Position numbers and translations under genes: made by a program. From the NCBI RefSeq assembly GCF_001411555.2, contig NC_049904.1, positions 31,509,370 to 31,573,369 of the forward strand: a stretch of DNA of 64,000 nucleotides, in the 5' to 3' direction. The notes below the pieces were generated by a model that saw only the letters and a program-made list of their open reading frames with translations, made no database searches and had not been told where the DNA came from. This stretch comes from Juglans regia (Eukaryota; Streptophyta; Magnoliopsida; Fagales; Juglandaceae). This document shows, piece by piece, positions 25,791 to 38,100 of the stretch. Positions within the stretch are counted from its first letter, which is position 1. Every line of letters begins with the position of its first letter.

Positions 25791-28142
25791 GAAGTCTCAA
25801 ACCCTGTTGTCCTGCCCCTCCTTCGCTTGGGCGGGTCGGGGGATTCGTGCCGTATAAGTGAGGGGCGGATGGCCCGCCCTGCATATATATTATATATTAT
25901 TAATAATATATAATTATAAAAAAAAAACTCTATGTCACAAAACGACATCATTTTTGTGACGTGTTTTTTTTAAAACACTCCATACCAAAACATTAAGAAC
26001 CCTGGCTCTCATGAAACTCCCCCTCCTCTGCTTTTCTAACCCTTCTCACTTATCTCTATGTCACTTTCTCTCATCTTTGTTGCAGTCTATCCATCCGTCA
26101 TACAAAATCAGCTTGAGCCTTGAATCCGAAACTTTATTTATTTATTTTCTTTTTTTGAGTTATGAAGATTTGAGGAAGGTTGAAATTAAATAGAAGAGTT
26201 GGAGGATGAGATTGTGTCTTTGTAAACTGTGTGCTATGGATATTTGATTGTGCATGTGTTTTGAATCTTTAATGTTGTGATTTTATATATTTTTTGTTTC
26301 AGATTTGAACCCTAAACTAATTTAGGGTTCCAAACCTTTAGGGTTCCAAGCCTTTAGGGTTTTAGATTGGACCATATTCTTAAAGAACAATATATATTGT
26401 ATAATAGGACATGAATTAATTTATTTTCTTAATTTGTTATCATGAAAAAATATTATTAAAATGTTGAAAAGTATATAAATATGTGAAATAAGGAAGATAG
26501 AGAGCATGTTCTTTGAATATATAATGGCTTGTTGTGAGACTTATCAAAAAACTTTGTCCATTCCATCTTCTCAATATTTAGAAACAACCTGGACCTATTT
26601 TGACTCTTTTATTTTTAAGAAATTAATTAAATCAAAGACAATAACAACTTATAATCATATGCTGTTTTTTCTTAATTACCACCTTGCATATCGTTTAATT
26701 ACTAAAAATTAAGAAACTAAAGGCAAATTAAGATGCATATGATTAAATTTCCATTGCATTTTGAAATAGGAGAAAATATAGATGTTATTTCAAAATTCAA
26801 ACATTTTCACTATTGATTTGTATACATTGCATTTTGTGAATATGTGATGTTGCTATGAATTTATGGTGTTTATGCGAATCCTTGATATGGGTTTACTACT
26901 TTTATGAAATTTACTAAAATTTTAGATTTTTTAACTTTTTTAATATGAGTTTACTACTTTTATGAAATTTACGAAATTTTCGTTCTAAATTTTTTTTACA
27001 ACTGATCATACATGTGCATTGAATTGATTTATTTTTGTTTTAATGTGAATTGTTGGTGTTTATGTTTTCATTTAAGATTTTTTGCTTGTTTTGGAGAATG
27101 TCTTCTCCGTCAAATTTTAGTGATAGCTCTCCTACCCTTATCCCAACACCTAACCCTACACTTGACACTAACCTCACGTACCCTAGTCCCAACCCTACGG
27201 AGACGGAACCTTACCTTGTCTCAAGCCCACACAAAGCAAGAAATTTTTTTTTATAGTTTGATCTCACTTTATCAAACTAGAGAGTGGTGACCCCAGTGAC
27301 CCCCAAACAAAATGTAACCATTGTGGTAAACTAGTAATCGTTGATTTCATTTTATTATTTTGATTTATTTTATTTTATTTATATTCATTTCATTTGCATT
27401 AATTTTAAATTTAATTATTATAGCAATACATGAGACGGCATCTACCTCTACTGCAGTATAACTTCATCATATTTGACACCGACCCACTATTTTCATTTGT
27501 TATAGGTTTGTACAATTTGTATTATCCCTTAATTATTTTTTGTATTTATATAATTGTTGGTATCTAATTATTTTTATAATCTTACTGTCATATTCGCAGC
27601 TCAAGCCTCAATCATAACCTCAAGTGCAATGACCAAAACTCAAATGATATATCATCAATGTCTCATATTGATCCCATCTTATATTGGTTAGTCAGATTTT
27701 AGTTTGTAATTTTTTCATTTATAATGGTTCTTTGTAATTTTAATTTCCGTTTCTTGTTTATATTTCTAATTTATCTTCCTGTAAAATTGTTAATATTTTA
27801 GATTTTATGATCTCACGACTCACAGCAGGCAGCACTAAATTCTAACTATGTATTTCCACCCTTGGTCACCCGCCCCAAATGTCAAACAGCTTACTTAGTA
27901 GTTACTAGTTAGTTCAGTTGTATTTAGTGATTCAGTTATTTGTATTGTTGATGCAATATCCCTTTTATGTTTGTAATTTTATAATTATTTTCTCTTAATT
28001 TGTATTATTGTAATAGGTTAGTTATTATTATTAATTTATTAGGTAGGAGTAGTATTTCATAGTTCATTTTATCTTAATTTGTATATTATTTTTATTATTG
28101 TAAATTCTATTTTGTTTGTTATTTGTATTTTTTTTTTGTTAA
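25791..28142 (+). mobile_element. Probable left part of an older, decayed hAT-like element
   Basis: A GC-rich block with inverted short motifs (about 25815-25885, GCGGGTC / GGCCCGCCC) is followed by AT-rich DNA. Then a Ser/Pro/Thr-rich ORF starts (MSSPSNFSDSSPTLIPTPNP at about 27098), and at about 27284-27330 there is SGDPSDPQTKCNHCGKL, which looks like the start of a BED zinc finger. Reading frames are broken beyond this. The intact hAT at 28151-32694 appears to have inserted into it, and matching GC-rich sequence resumes at about 32770-32920. The boundaries are uncertain. Confidence 0.35.
26300..26365 (+). repeat. Telomere-like TTTAGGG motif cluster
   Basis: The sequence carries CCCTAAA followed by three spaced copies of TTTAGGGTT separated by about 17 bp (CCAAACC or CCAAGCC spacers). 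It is too short and irregular to be a true interstitial telomere. It is probably chance or a duplicated leader sequence. Confidence 0.5.
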
Positions 28143-28306
28143 TTTCTAGGTAGGGGTGTGCAGAATTCCGAGAATTCCAACTCCGTCCGACCTCCGCTCC
28201 GATGCCGACTCCGACGGAGTCGGAGTTGTCGGAATTCGGAGTTAGAATTCGGAGTAACTCCGAATTATTTTTCGGAGTCGGAGTCGGACTCCGAATTTTT
28301 TTTTTT

Positions 28307-28344
28307 AACCCAGCTCCAAAACGACGTCGTTTTGGAGCTGGGTT
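28307..28344. repeat. 38-bp perfect palindrome near the hAT left end
   Basis: The halves AACCCAGCTCCAAAACGAC and GTCGTTTTGGAGCTGGGTT are exact reverse complements. They are flanked by T and A runs that nearly extend the stem. A second, smaller symmetric motif GAACGACGTCGTTC follows at about 28385-28398. The centre ACGACGTCGT contains a GACGTC (CRE-like) core. The function is not known. It could be a transposase or bZIP site, or just a hairpin. Confidence 0.9.
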
Positions 28345-28796
28345 TAAAAAAAAAAAATTTGAACGACACCGTTCCACTTAATATGGAACGACGTCGTTCG
28401 GAAGCTCCTTCTTGAAGGGGCTTCTCAGTTCTTCTCCGTCGTTCACTAAGGCCTAAGCTCACTTCTTCTTCTTCCTTCCCGCTTCTTCACTTCTTCTTCC
28501 TCCTTCACTTCTCTCTCGCGTCTCCCGTCCCAGTGACTGAACCAGTGAACCCTCCATCTCGCGTTCTTCAGAACACCGTTCGTCGTTGCTCCTCCCTGCC
28601 GCCGTCCCTCTGTTCAGCTTCCAGCCTTCTAACTTCTACCTACGGTGAGCCCTAAATAATTTTGGGTAAATTTAATTCAAGCACGTCTCTTATGAATTGG
28701 AGCCAGCAGTTGTGATTCTTGTGATTCTTGTGTATTGAATATTCAATATAGTCCCCAACACGGCGCTCAAAAACATGAATTTTACATTGTTTTGAA

Positions 28797-29335
28797 GACT
28801 TGCGCTCGAGCGAGGTGTCGAGCGCAAGTCGAGCGCACGTTGTATTGAACATTGGCTCGAGCGATATGTCGAGCGCTCATCGAGCGAACCTCTCTGGAAG
28901 AGTTCTGCTCGAGCGCTACGTCGAGCGCTCATCGAGCGAACCTCTCTGGAAACCTCTCTGGAAGAGTTCTGCTCGAGCGCTATAGCAGAACTTCGAGCGA
29001 ACCTCGAGCTGCTCGAGCGCTCGAGCGAAACTCTCTGTATGGATTCTGCTCGAGCGCGACGTCGAGCGCAGGTCGAGCGATCCTCTCTGTATGGATTCTG
29101 CTCGAGCGCCACGTCGACGTCGTCGAGCGCACGTCGAGCGAACCTCTCTGTATGAGTTCTGCTCGAGCGCCACTTCGAGCGCACATCGAGCGAACCTTTC
29201 TGGATGGGTTCTGCTCGAGCGCTATGTCGAGCGCACGTCGAGCGAACCTCTCTGTATGGCTCTTGCTCGAGCACACGTCGAGCGCACGTCGAGCGAATCC
29301 ATCTGGATGGGTTCGTCTGAGTTAAGCGCACATCA
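28797..29335 (+). repeat. 52-bp minisatellite rich in TCGAGCG, in the hAT leader
   Basis: About nine tandem copies of a 52-bp unit. A clean copy starts CTCGAGCGCGACGTCGAGCG and ends CTCTCTGTATGGATTCTG. Several copies are exactly 52 bp and others have small insertions. Each unit holds three TCGAGCG motifs in both orientations, so CGCTCGAGCG palindromes recur. Because 52 is not a multiple of three and the unit lacks stops, long spurious ORFs appear in several frames. Confidence 0.92.
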
Positions 29336-29439
29336 ACCGAACCTCAATGTAATAATACATCGATACATGTATTATTATGATACAATTTAAACTAATTTTT
29401 TGCTTCTAATTTAATTTTTTCAGATTCATTGATTGTGAT

Positions 29440-31767
29440 ATGGATCCTAGACATAGTGGAGATGATCGTCCACAAGGGGATGTGGCGGATGCCAATGCTA
29501 CAACTCCTACATCGGTGGGTACTTCCACCCCTAGAGTCACATCTAGGGCAGCTACATCTAGAGCAGCTACATCTTGTGCGAGTAGTCGACTCCCACTCCC
29601 AGTTGATATAGAGGATGAAGATATGTTCAACGAGGAGGAGGAGATGTCCATTGAGCAAAATCAACCACCACGACCTTCTAAAAAGAGGTCGTGGACATGG
29701 GAGCATTTCACCAAAATTCCTGGTGAAATTGCGAACCCAGTGGCAAGATGTCATTATTGTGGATCACTTTGTGGATGCCATTCGAAGAAGCAAGGTACCA
29801 GTGTGTTAATAGCACATCTAAATGGTTGCCAACGATATAAGATAGCGAAGGGATTGCAAGCCACTGATCAGACCAACCTCAGTTACCAAACTTCTACAGC
29901 CACTGATGGTACACAGACTAAGAAATTGGTCATCCCTCAATACAGTGAGAAGATGTTGAGGGACATGCTTGCAGAGATGATAATTACTGATGAGATGCCA
30001 TTTACCACAATCGAGAAAAGAGGCTTTCGAAAGTTTCTAAATTTTGTTGAGCCACGATTTCCCATTCCATCACGGTATACAGTGATGCGAGATTGTATGA
30101 AGAGGCATGCGAAGGACAAGGAGGAGATGAGGAAGATGTTTATTACCACTGGCCAAAGAGTGTCTTTTACGACTGACACATGGACTTCCATACAGAACGT
30201 CTGCTACATGTGTATCACAGCACACTACATTGACAGTGAGTGGATTTTGCATAAAAAAATTATTGGTTTTAAAGAAATTGTGGATCATAAAGGTGCATCC
30301 ATTGGGGCGAAGATGGATGATTGTTTAAAGGACTGGGGAATTCGAAAAGTGCTGTGTATTACAGTTGACAATGCCAGTGCGAATGAAACAGCAATTGATT
30401 GGTTTAAGCGGAACACGACGGTGAGAGATGATGTCATTCGGGCCCACGAGTTTATTCACGTTCGATGCTGTGCTCATATCATTAACCTCATAGTTGTTGA
30501 GGGATTAAAAGAGGTTCATGATTCCATAACCCGAGTCCGCAACATTGTACGATATGTGAGGGGTTCCCCTCAAAGGCTTGCCAAGTTTAAGGCAATAGCA
30601 GAAGATTTGAAGATTGAATGTTCTAGTATGCTGTGCTTGGACGTTCCGACTCGATGGAATTCTACATACATGATGTTGGATGTGGCACAGAAGTACCAAA
30701 AAGCATTCGAGCGGATGGAGGTCGAGGATGGGGGCCTGAGGTATGCTTTGTTGGAGCCAGCAGGACAGGGGCTCGGTGCGCCAGACGCACATGATTGGAC
30801 CAGTGTGAGTTATTTTGTTGAATTTTTAAGAACTTTTTATGAGATAACCATGCGACTATCTGGATCCAAATATACGACTGCGAACTCATTTTTCAGTGAG
30901 CTCTCAGAGCTTCACTTCCAGTTGGAAAATAGTTGTACTGACTCTGCTGGATTGTTATCTGATATGGCTACGAGGATGAAGATCAAATATGATAAATATT
31001 TGGGGAATATTGAGAAGATAAATAGATTGCTATTTGTGGTTGTGATCCTTGACCCCCGAGTTAAGTTGGCCGTTCTAGAATTTTGGGTAAATTCCGTCCT
31101 CGGGGCAGTGAAGGCTGGAGAGTTTATTAGATTGCTAAAAAGTGATGTTGATGACTTATATCATCACTACAGTACTAGTGCTCAGCCTTCATCCGCAGTT
31201 GGTAGCTCCTCACATTCGAGGCCGACAGGATCGACAGTTCCCTCAGGTGATACTGACCCATCTGTAGGGGTTAGAGGCAATCGTGTCATACGGCAGTATC
31301 ATCAACTCATGTCAACAAGGAATATTATGCATTGTACATCTGAGGTTGAACGATATTTTATGGAAGCTGTCGAGGCACCTAGTGATGTATTTCAGTTATT
31401 AACTTGGTGGAAAGTTAATTCCACCAAGTATCCAGTCCTTTCCCGTGTGGCCCGAGATGTGCTAGCCATTCCTGTCACTACGGTTGCCTCAGAGTCGGCA
31501 TTTAGCACTGGAGGTCGCGTGTTGGATGCTTATCGGAGTTCATTGTCACCGTCAACCGTGGAGGCCCTCGTTTGCACACAGAATTGGATAAGTGAAACGC
31601 CCATTGGACTAGATACCGTTGGCGTTGATGCCGAGAGCTATAGGCTTGAATCGGGTAAGTTTATATGCTTTTAAATGATGATTTAATTATTTTTAATGTT
31701 TCTAACTTCTACTTTTTATGATTTTATAGATCTAATTGTGAACCCTAACATAATTACCGATGATTGA
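29440..31767 (+). CDS. hAT transposase (BED zinc finger, RNase H-like, dimerisation domain)
   Basis: This protein would bind the element's ends and catalyse cut-and-paste transposition. The unspliced ORF runs 29440-31674 (744 residues). A GTAAGT donor at 31655 and an acceptor at 31729 would instead give 29440-31654 joined to 31730-31767, replacing the last residues with DLIVNPNIITDD. The N-terminus is Thr/Ser/Ala-rich with an acidic patch. A BED zinc finger follows (residues about 84-130: WTWEHF, Cys104, Cys107, His126, Cys130). Candidate catalytic aspartates are Asp246 in TTDTWTS and Asp310 in TVDNASAN. The C-terminal hAT dimerisation block (about 640-720) contains VLAIPVTTVASESAFSTGGRV. It resembles plant ricesleeper/ZBED-type transposases. 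No frameshift or internal stop is present. Confidence 0.95.
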
Positions 31768-32702
31768 GAGTTTGGAACGGACGCTACTTGAGAGTTGGGA
31801 TGGAGTTGAGAGAACCTCCTTTCTTGGTAAGAATCAAATTATTCTTTTACCGTATATAATTTTTTATTATCAATTTTTTTTTCATCTATTGATTGCTACT
31901 TTCTATCTTCATTTCAGGCGTGACCAATGGAACATTGGGGTTTGAGTGAAACCCGTGTTTAATTTTTATGTAGTTATATTTCAAGACTGAGTCATATTGT
32001 TATTACGTTATAAATGAGACTGTTATAACTTATGGCTGCATCATACATGTTATTTACTTTTTAAACTATTTATATAGTTATATTTATGTACTTATATCCC
32101 GAGCAAATACGTGGGATAAGTACTCTTTATTCTATAATTTCTATTAGTACTTATCCATCATCTCTCAAAAGTTTATAATTTATTATCCAACTGAAATTAA
32201 TCGAATTATACAAATTCGTACCATCATTCTTTTATATAAAATTTTAAATTTTTGTAATTTTCAACTCATGAGTCATGAGCACTTTTAAAACAAATTAAAA
32301 GTATAATCAAAATTCAGTAACAAAATCAGAACGAATATTTGTAGATGGTTAGCTTTTAAAAAAATATATATATGTTGCCCACTATCTGAAACGAAATTGA
32401 ACAACAAAATTTAAATAATAATAAAAAAAAAATTCTGAAATTGAGTTCGGAGTCGGAGCTCCGACCTCCGTTCGGAACTCCCTCCGAACTCCAGTCGGAG
32501 TTTCCGATCGGAGGTCGGAGCTCCGACCTTCGTTCGGAGCTCCGAACGGAGGTCGGAGCTCCGACCTCCGATCGGAATCGGACTCCGACTACGTTCGGAG
32601 TCGGAGTCGGAGGGGAATTTTGGCTCCGACCCCGGTCAGAGTCGGAGGTCGGAAATGACAACTCCGACTCCGTCGGAGTCGGAGCCTACCCCTATTTCTA
32701 GG

Positions 32703-35171
32703 CCTGAATTATGGTTCTGAGCCATTTCTGCTGTTTTTTGATCATTTTGGGCCCATAAAAAGCTTATGGGCGTTTGGAGGGGGAGGAGGGCGGACAGCTG
32801 TCCGCCCCCGCACCTTGGTACCCGAACGGAGTACCTAGCCCCCGCACACCGAGGGACGATGCCAAGGGAGAAAACCCCACCCCTAACTACCCTGCACCAT
32901 ACGGTGCGGGTAGCACCCCTAACCAAATCTGAAACTTTCGGTTTCGATTTGATCCAATTTTCTTAATTTTACGAATTATATATATTAGTAATAAAATGAT
33001 ATTTACATATATTAAATTATTAGTCTATATTAAATTATTAGTCTATTTATATTATAATATAAATATATTATTTTATAATAATTAACACATACTAATATAA
33101 TATTGAATTTAAGTGTAGTCTATATAAGTTCAAGACTTTTTATATAAGTATATATAATCAAATGTGTAAAAATATATTTATAAAAAGAATATATATTATA
33201 ATTTATTATGCCAAAAATATATCCTTGGTATATATATATATATATCAAAAGTAAGTTTATATTAATAACTTAATATTAATGTTTATGTTTAAAATTAAAA
33301 TCTTATGTTATATTAATTTTATTTTATAAGATTAAAATTTATATGTTATATCAAATATTATATTAAAAATTATAAGATTATTTTATGTTATATCACATAT
33401 TATGTTGTTTTTTTGTTATAAGATTAATATAATTGAATAATAAGATTAGAATTTCATGTTATATTAATTAGTAATTTAGTATATAATATATATATAATAT
33501 AATATAAAACATTATAAATATATATTAATCCGATTCGGTTTAAACAAGTTTTCAAAATATGAAAATGGATACCGCACTGGTTTATGATTGGTTTTTAGTT
33601 TTTAATAATTGGTACTGCACTGGACCACTTAAAAACTAGATTGAACTCATCGGTTTGATTTAGTTCGATCCGATTTTTCAATTTTTTTACACCCGTAAAC
33701 GTGACTTGCTTTGGAGAAATGATCATACAACTTCTAAATAAATAGACAAATTATATATAGAGAGAGGTTTAAAAAAGTGAATTTCACATTAAAAACTATA
33801 AAAAAAAAAACTATTATTATTATTTAATAAAATCTACATTTTTACAACATGGTTATCTAAAATTTGTTTATTTAAAATGTATATCTAACATTGTTATTGT
33901 GGATAACTATTGTACTTTTTTTTACATGACAAATTGATTTAGTTTAATATATCAAAAAAAAAAAATCTACACAACTTCTTACTATTCACACAACCTTTAC
34001 ACACCATATTTTTTTTAATTGTTATTATTTTTTCTTTTAGTAAATATTTAATATATGAAAATGAATAGAATAATTGAATTAATTTTAAAAAAATAAACTC
34101 AGAAAAAAATTTAAAAAATGTGGTGTATGGAAGTTGGAGAGGTTGTATAGCATTGCTCGATCGAAAAATGATAGGAAGTCCGTCCCGTTTATTTATTTTT
34201 ATTTTTTTATTTTTTTTAACTTAGTGTTTTAAGAAAATATCTTTAATTTGTTTTCACATTATTTTTTTAACACTTTTAAATATATATATTTTTTTAAAAT
34301 TACAATATTATTAAACAATATTTTTTAATCATTAAGTAGTAAAAAAAAAAAAAAAACGCAATCGAGAAAATCAACAAGAATCCAAAATTGGCTCCCTAGC
34401 AATGCTCTTAATATATCACGATAAATTATGTTGATTTATAATGTTATTTTTATAAATTAATTTTTTAGATTTAATACTTTATTTGTATTCCATTTTTTAG
34501 GTGTAACAAGCTTCCTTGCCTTTCCTCAACTTGTATTTACTAATTTAATTTAATTTTTAATTTCTTTTTTAACTTTTTTATTAAGAAAACGCTACTCTCC
34601 TCGCTGGTAACTTCCATTGGAGGTTATTTATGAGTTTTTTATTTTATTTTTACTTAATGATTCATTAAATAAATATTTTTAATAATATTATAAATATTTT
34701 TAAAAAAAAATTAAAATTATAAAAAAATATATGAATAAAATAAACTAGCAGCTCCAGCGGTCGCTACCACCCTTTTTGTGTGAGATTGGATGCGATATAT
34801 TCTCCGTAATAACTGGAACAAAAAATCGTTAGATGCAAAATAGCGCCACATCAGCAGATTCAAATTCAGTGGTTTATTTTTTCCTGTGGGGGAAAGCGCA
34901 GGTGCACGAGTTAAACGATGGAGGAAACGAACCGACATAAAACCACACCCGCTCCCGGCCCCCACTGACTCTGACCCAACCTCTTCACTCCCCCCACCTC
35001 CCAACCTTCACATTCTCTTTTCTTCTCTCTCTCCATCTCCGTTGCTTCCAATCCAATTAAACACTCCATTCCATCCATTTTGATGCTTTCCTGTTTCCTC
35101 TGTACTTCCAAATAAACATATATTTCCTGAAGTCCAAAACCATAATTTCACAGCTCGATTGTCGCCGGACA
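32703..35171. other. Transposon-derived and AT-rich DNA before the TPR-DnaJ gene
   Basis: About 32770-32922 is GC-rich, with the palindrome CGGACAGCTGTCCG and the terminus-like GGGTAGCACCCCTAA, likely the right end of the older hAT-like element. About 32925-33705 starts CTAACCAAATCTGAAACTTTC and ends with CGATTTTTCAATTTTTTTAC then ACCCGT, in the style of non-autonomous hAT repeats with an AT-rich core. The remainder to about 34850 is AT-rich with no gene. The last 300 bp (CT-rich, 34970-35170) look like promoter and 5' UTR. Confidence 0.4.
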
Positions 35172-38100
35172 ATGTCTCCTGCGGCAGTGGGTGTCCGGCC
35201 TCCGATTTCCTCCGCAGCACAGTCCACACCCTCCTCCTCCGCTTCCCAAAACCCCGACTCCAATCATTCTTTCAATTTCGATTCAAATTATTCGGGTGAT
35301 TACTCGGACAATCGGCAGAATTCGATCTCATCGAGTTTCGGGGCTGCAGCCGAGTGCGATCGCGGTGCTCCTTTTGCTTTAAATGTGACGCGGGCAGGCT
35401 CGCGAGCTCGACCAAGGCTCGTGAAGGTGAGGAAGCAGCTGGGAAATCAGCAGTCGAGGTCGAGGGCGGTGTCGAAAGAGGGCGGTTCGATTTTTAATCC
35501 GTTTGAGTTTGATTCCAGTCGAGTGGGCGATGGGGCTGGCACATTGAACGGGATTTCGAAGAGTTCCAACTGGGTCATTAATGATACTGGTGCCTGTAAG
35601 GGTTTTAGCTTTTCGAATGGTGATATTAAGTCTGAGAAACCTGAGGGTGTGGATTTTGTGTTTGGTGCTAATCCAAGTGTTTTCAATTCAGAATTGGGGT
35701 CTGAGGTGAGAGGGATCAGTGAAAGTGTGGGAAATTTGGATGGTGAGGACGGGGGGAAGGTGAAAGTTCTGAATGGAATGCAACTTGGGAAGACTGAGAA
35801 TGTGGGTTTTGCGTTTGGCGCTAAACAGAGTGGTTTTAAATCGAACTCATACGACAGAAAGAAACTGTCCGGTGAAAATGCTAGAAAATCAATGGTTGGT
35901 GATAAGGGGAATGTAGAAGCACAGCCTGAATTAGAGCGTGGGAAGCTTCACGATTTTTGTTTCCTGTTTGAGGCTGATTGGAGTAATATGGCTTCTGATT
36001 CGGACGCGGAAAAGAGAGAATGTGGGGAATGTGTAAATAAATTGGGTTCTGAAGGTATTGGAAAAACGAAGTTACAGACTGAAACTGAGGGTGGAAAGCA
36101 TGATAATGTTGGTTTTGCGTTTGGTAATAGTCAGAATGATAAGCCATTAAATTTGAATCCGGAGAAGGGAGAGTCCGGTGGGAATTTGGAGAAGGTGGAT
36201 TCCGACGGGGATAAAATGCATAGGGAGAATGAAACAGTGACTAATAAATTTGCTGGTCAGAATGCTATTGGGTCAATTTCAACCTCGGAAAAGAGAGAAT
36301 GTAGTAAAAAAGTGGGTATATTGGATTCTGAAAATAATGGGATTTTGAAATATGGGAATGAAGTTGAGTTTCAAAAGCATGATGATCTGGATTTCGTGTT
36401 TGGCAGTAGTTGGTTTAATTCGGTGTCAAAGAACTCGGAAAAGAGAGAGTCAGGTGAAACGTTTGGGAAATTGGGGACCAAGGAGAGGGGGGAGGTGAAA
36501 ATGAAGAGTGGAGCAGAGTCCCATAAAACGAAAGCTACTGCTAAACATTTCGATACTGATGTAAATGGGAGCTCGAATGAAAAATTTGATCCTCGAGTTT
36601 TTGTATTTGGAAGTGGCACTAAGAAAGATTACAGTTTCAATGAATGCAGAGCCTCACAGTGCTCAGGTGAGATGCAGCTGAATAATGAACATTTTGAAAA
36701 TTGCGATAGCGTTAAGGCTCAGATCAGTGGTTTGAGTTCTGATGGCCAAGGGAAGGGGAAATCTATCTCTGGAGGTAGTAGTAATGTGGCAAGTGCTTCC
36801 AGTACAAGTACCTTATTTAACCTTCCGGATGAATTGATCAAAGTGAAAATTGATGATTCTGAGGATGTTGATGGTACTGAAAAGATTGTGGATGTGAATA
36901 AGAACTCATGCACCAATTTTGGGCCGTCTTTCATGTTTGACAGAAGGGAAAAGGCTTCTGGTTCTTTTGACACAAGGTCGGTAGGAGTCAGTAAGGATTT
37001 GGATGCGAGCCAATTTCATCAAGGTCAAGCAAATGATGATATACAACGGGTTGCATCTGCTGCACCATCTTCATTCTCATCGAATGGTCATGGCTCTCAA
37101 CCAATTGGTAGTGCTTCTGAAGTACATTTCATTGGTGGACTTGGAACTAAGGATGGAAATTGTTTTACAAGTATTCCAGATGGCTCAAGGGTGTCCTTTA
37201 CAACCTTGAACGAACCAAAATGGAATCCTTCCTGCTTTGAAGGAAATCTATTTTTAAACAAGAAAATGGAATCCAGAGTGAAGAGAAGGTATATGAAGGA
37301 CAAAAGGTCAAACAAAACGGGGGGAAACGTAAAGCCATCTTCCTCATATAAACAAAAACCCGCGCAAGATCACGTGTCACATGAAATCAGTTCCAAAAAC
37401 CCGAACTCACCTGGTTGTTACTCACCCATGGATTTTTCTCCCTACCAAGAAACTAGTATAGCTGACCCATATTTAAAAGAAGCTTCTGTTACTTCACCAG
37501 AGTTCTCCTTTGTAGATAATGATTTGGCGTCCTCTGGTCTGCGTTCAACTGTTCCTAATGACTCGAAAGATGAAGATTTGGCTACTGCAGAAGGATTAGA
37601 TGTCAATAAGACGAGTGGGCAGAAATCTAGAGAGCAGCATGAGGAGAAATTTTGTGGTCACAATGAAGGTAGAACTGGTATGAGCTCAAGCACAGAGAGG
37701 CAAGAAAACAATTGCAGAACACAGTTCTATTCTGCATCACGCGTGGAAGAGCAGGAGAGGTTTTTTACATTTTCTGCGTCATCCTATGCACAAGGTAGTT
37801 TATCTGCAACAAGGCGTCAGCAAAGAAAGAAAAGTAGGGGGAAAGTTGATCATGATTCATCTGCAAGTTCTCCGCATTTGGATGCAGTGGATAAATCTGA
37901 AGCACATGAACAGCTGCAAGGGGATGTATCTTTCTCTGCTGCCATTCAAGAAACCTGTGATCAGCTGCGAATCAGGTTCTTCTTTTATCATAATAACTAG
38001 CCAGCCTTTGTACTATAATAACTTAGTCTTTTAAATTTATTTCTGATCAGAGTCTGTAGAATATTCATTGTTATTCATGTGTCAAAAGTATTACTTTTGC

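Larger units (their letters stand above)
28151..32694 (+). mobile_element. Complete hAT DNA transposon with 8-bp TSD
   Basis: The element is 4.54 kb and is flanked by the perfect 8-bp repeat TTTCTAGG at 28143-28150 and 32695-32702, the duplication length expected of hAT. The termini are TAGGGGTGTGC at the left and, on the other strand, TAGGGGTAGGC at the right. Both ends are packed with GGAGTCGGAG / GAGCTCCGAC subterminal repeats (about 28180-28300 and 32445-32690). Inside are a 38-bp palindrome, a 52-bp minisatellite and one uninterrupted transposase reading frame (29440-31674 or spliced to 31767). The intact ORF and exact duplication suggest a fairly young and possibly autonomous copy. Confidence 0.93.

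Noticed and set aside
26300..26365. Interstitial telomere
   Set aside because: Only a few spaced TTTAGGG motifs with 10-bp spacers, not a tandem telomeric array.
28690..29331. Long Arg/Ser-rich ORFs on both strands, up to 213 codons
   Set aside because: They are produced by the 52-bp TCGAGCG minisatellite, which lacks stop codons in several frames. There is no domain, and the composition follows the repeat.
28797..29335. CRISPR-like array of repeats and spacers
   Set aside because: Units are contiguous diverged tandem copies without unique spacers, and the sequence is a plant nuclear transposon.
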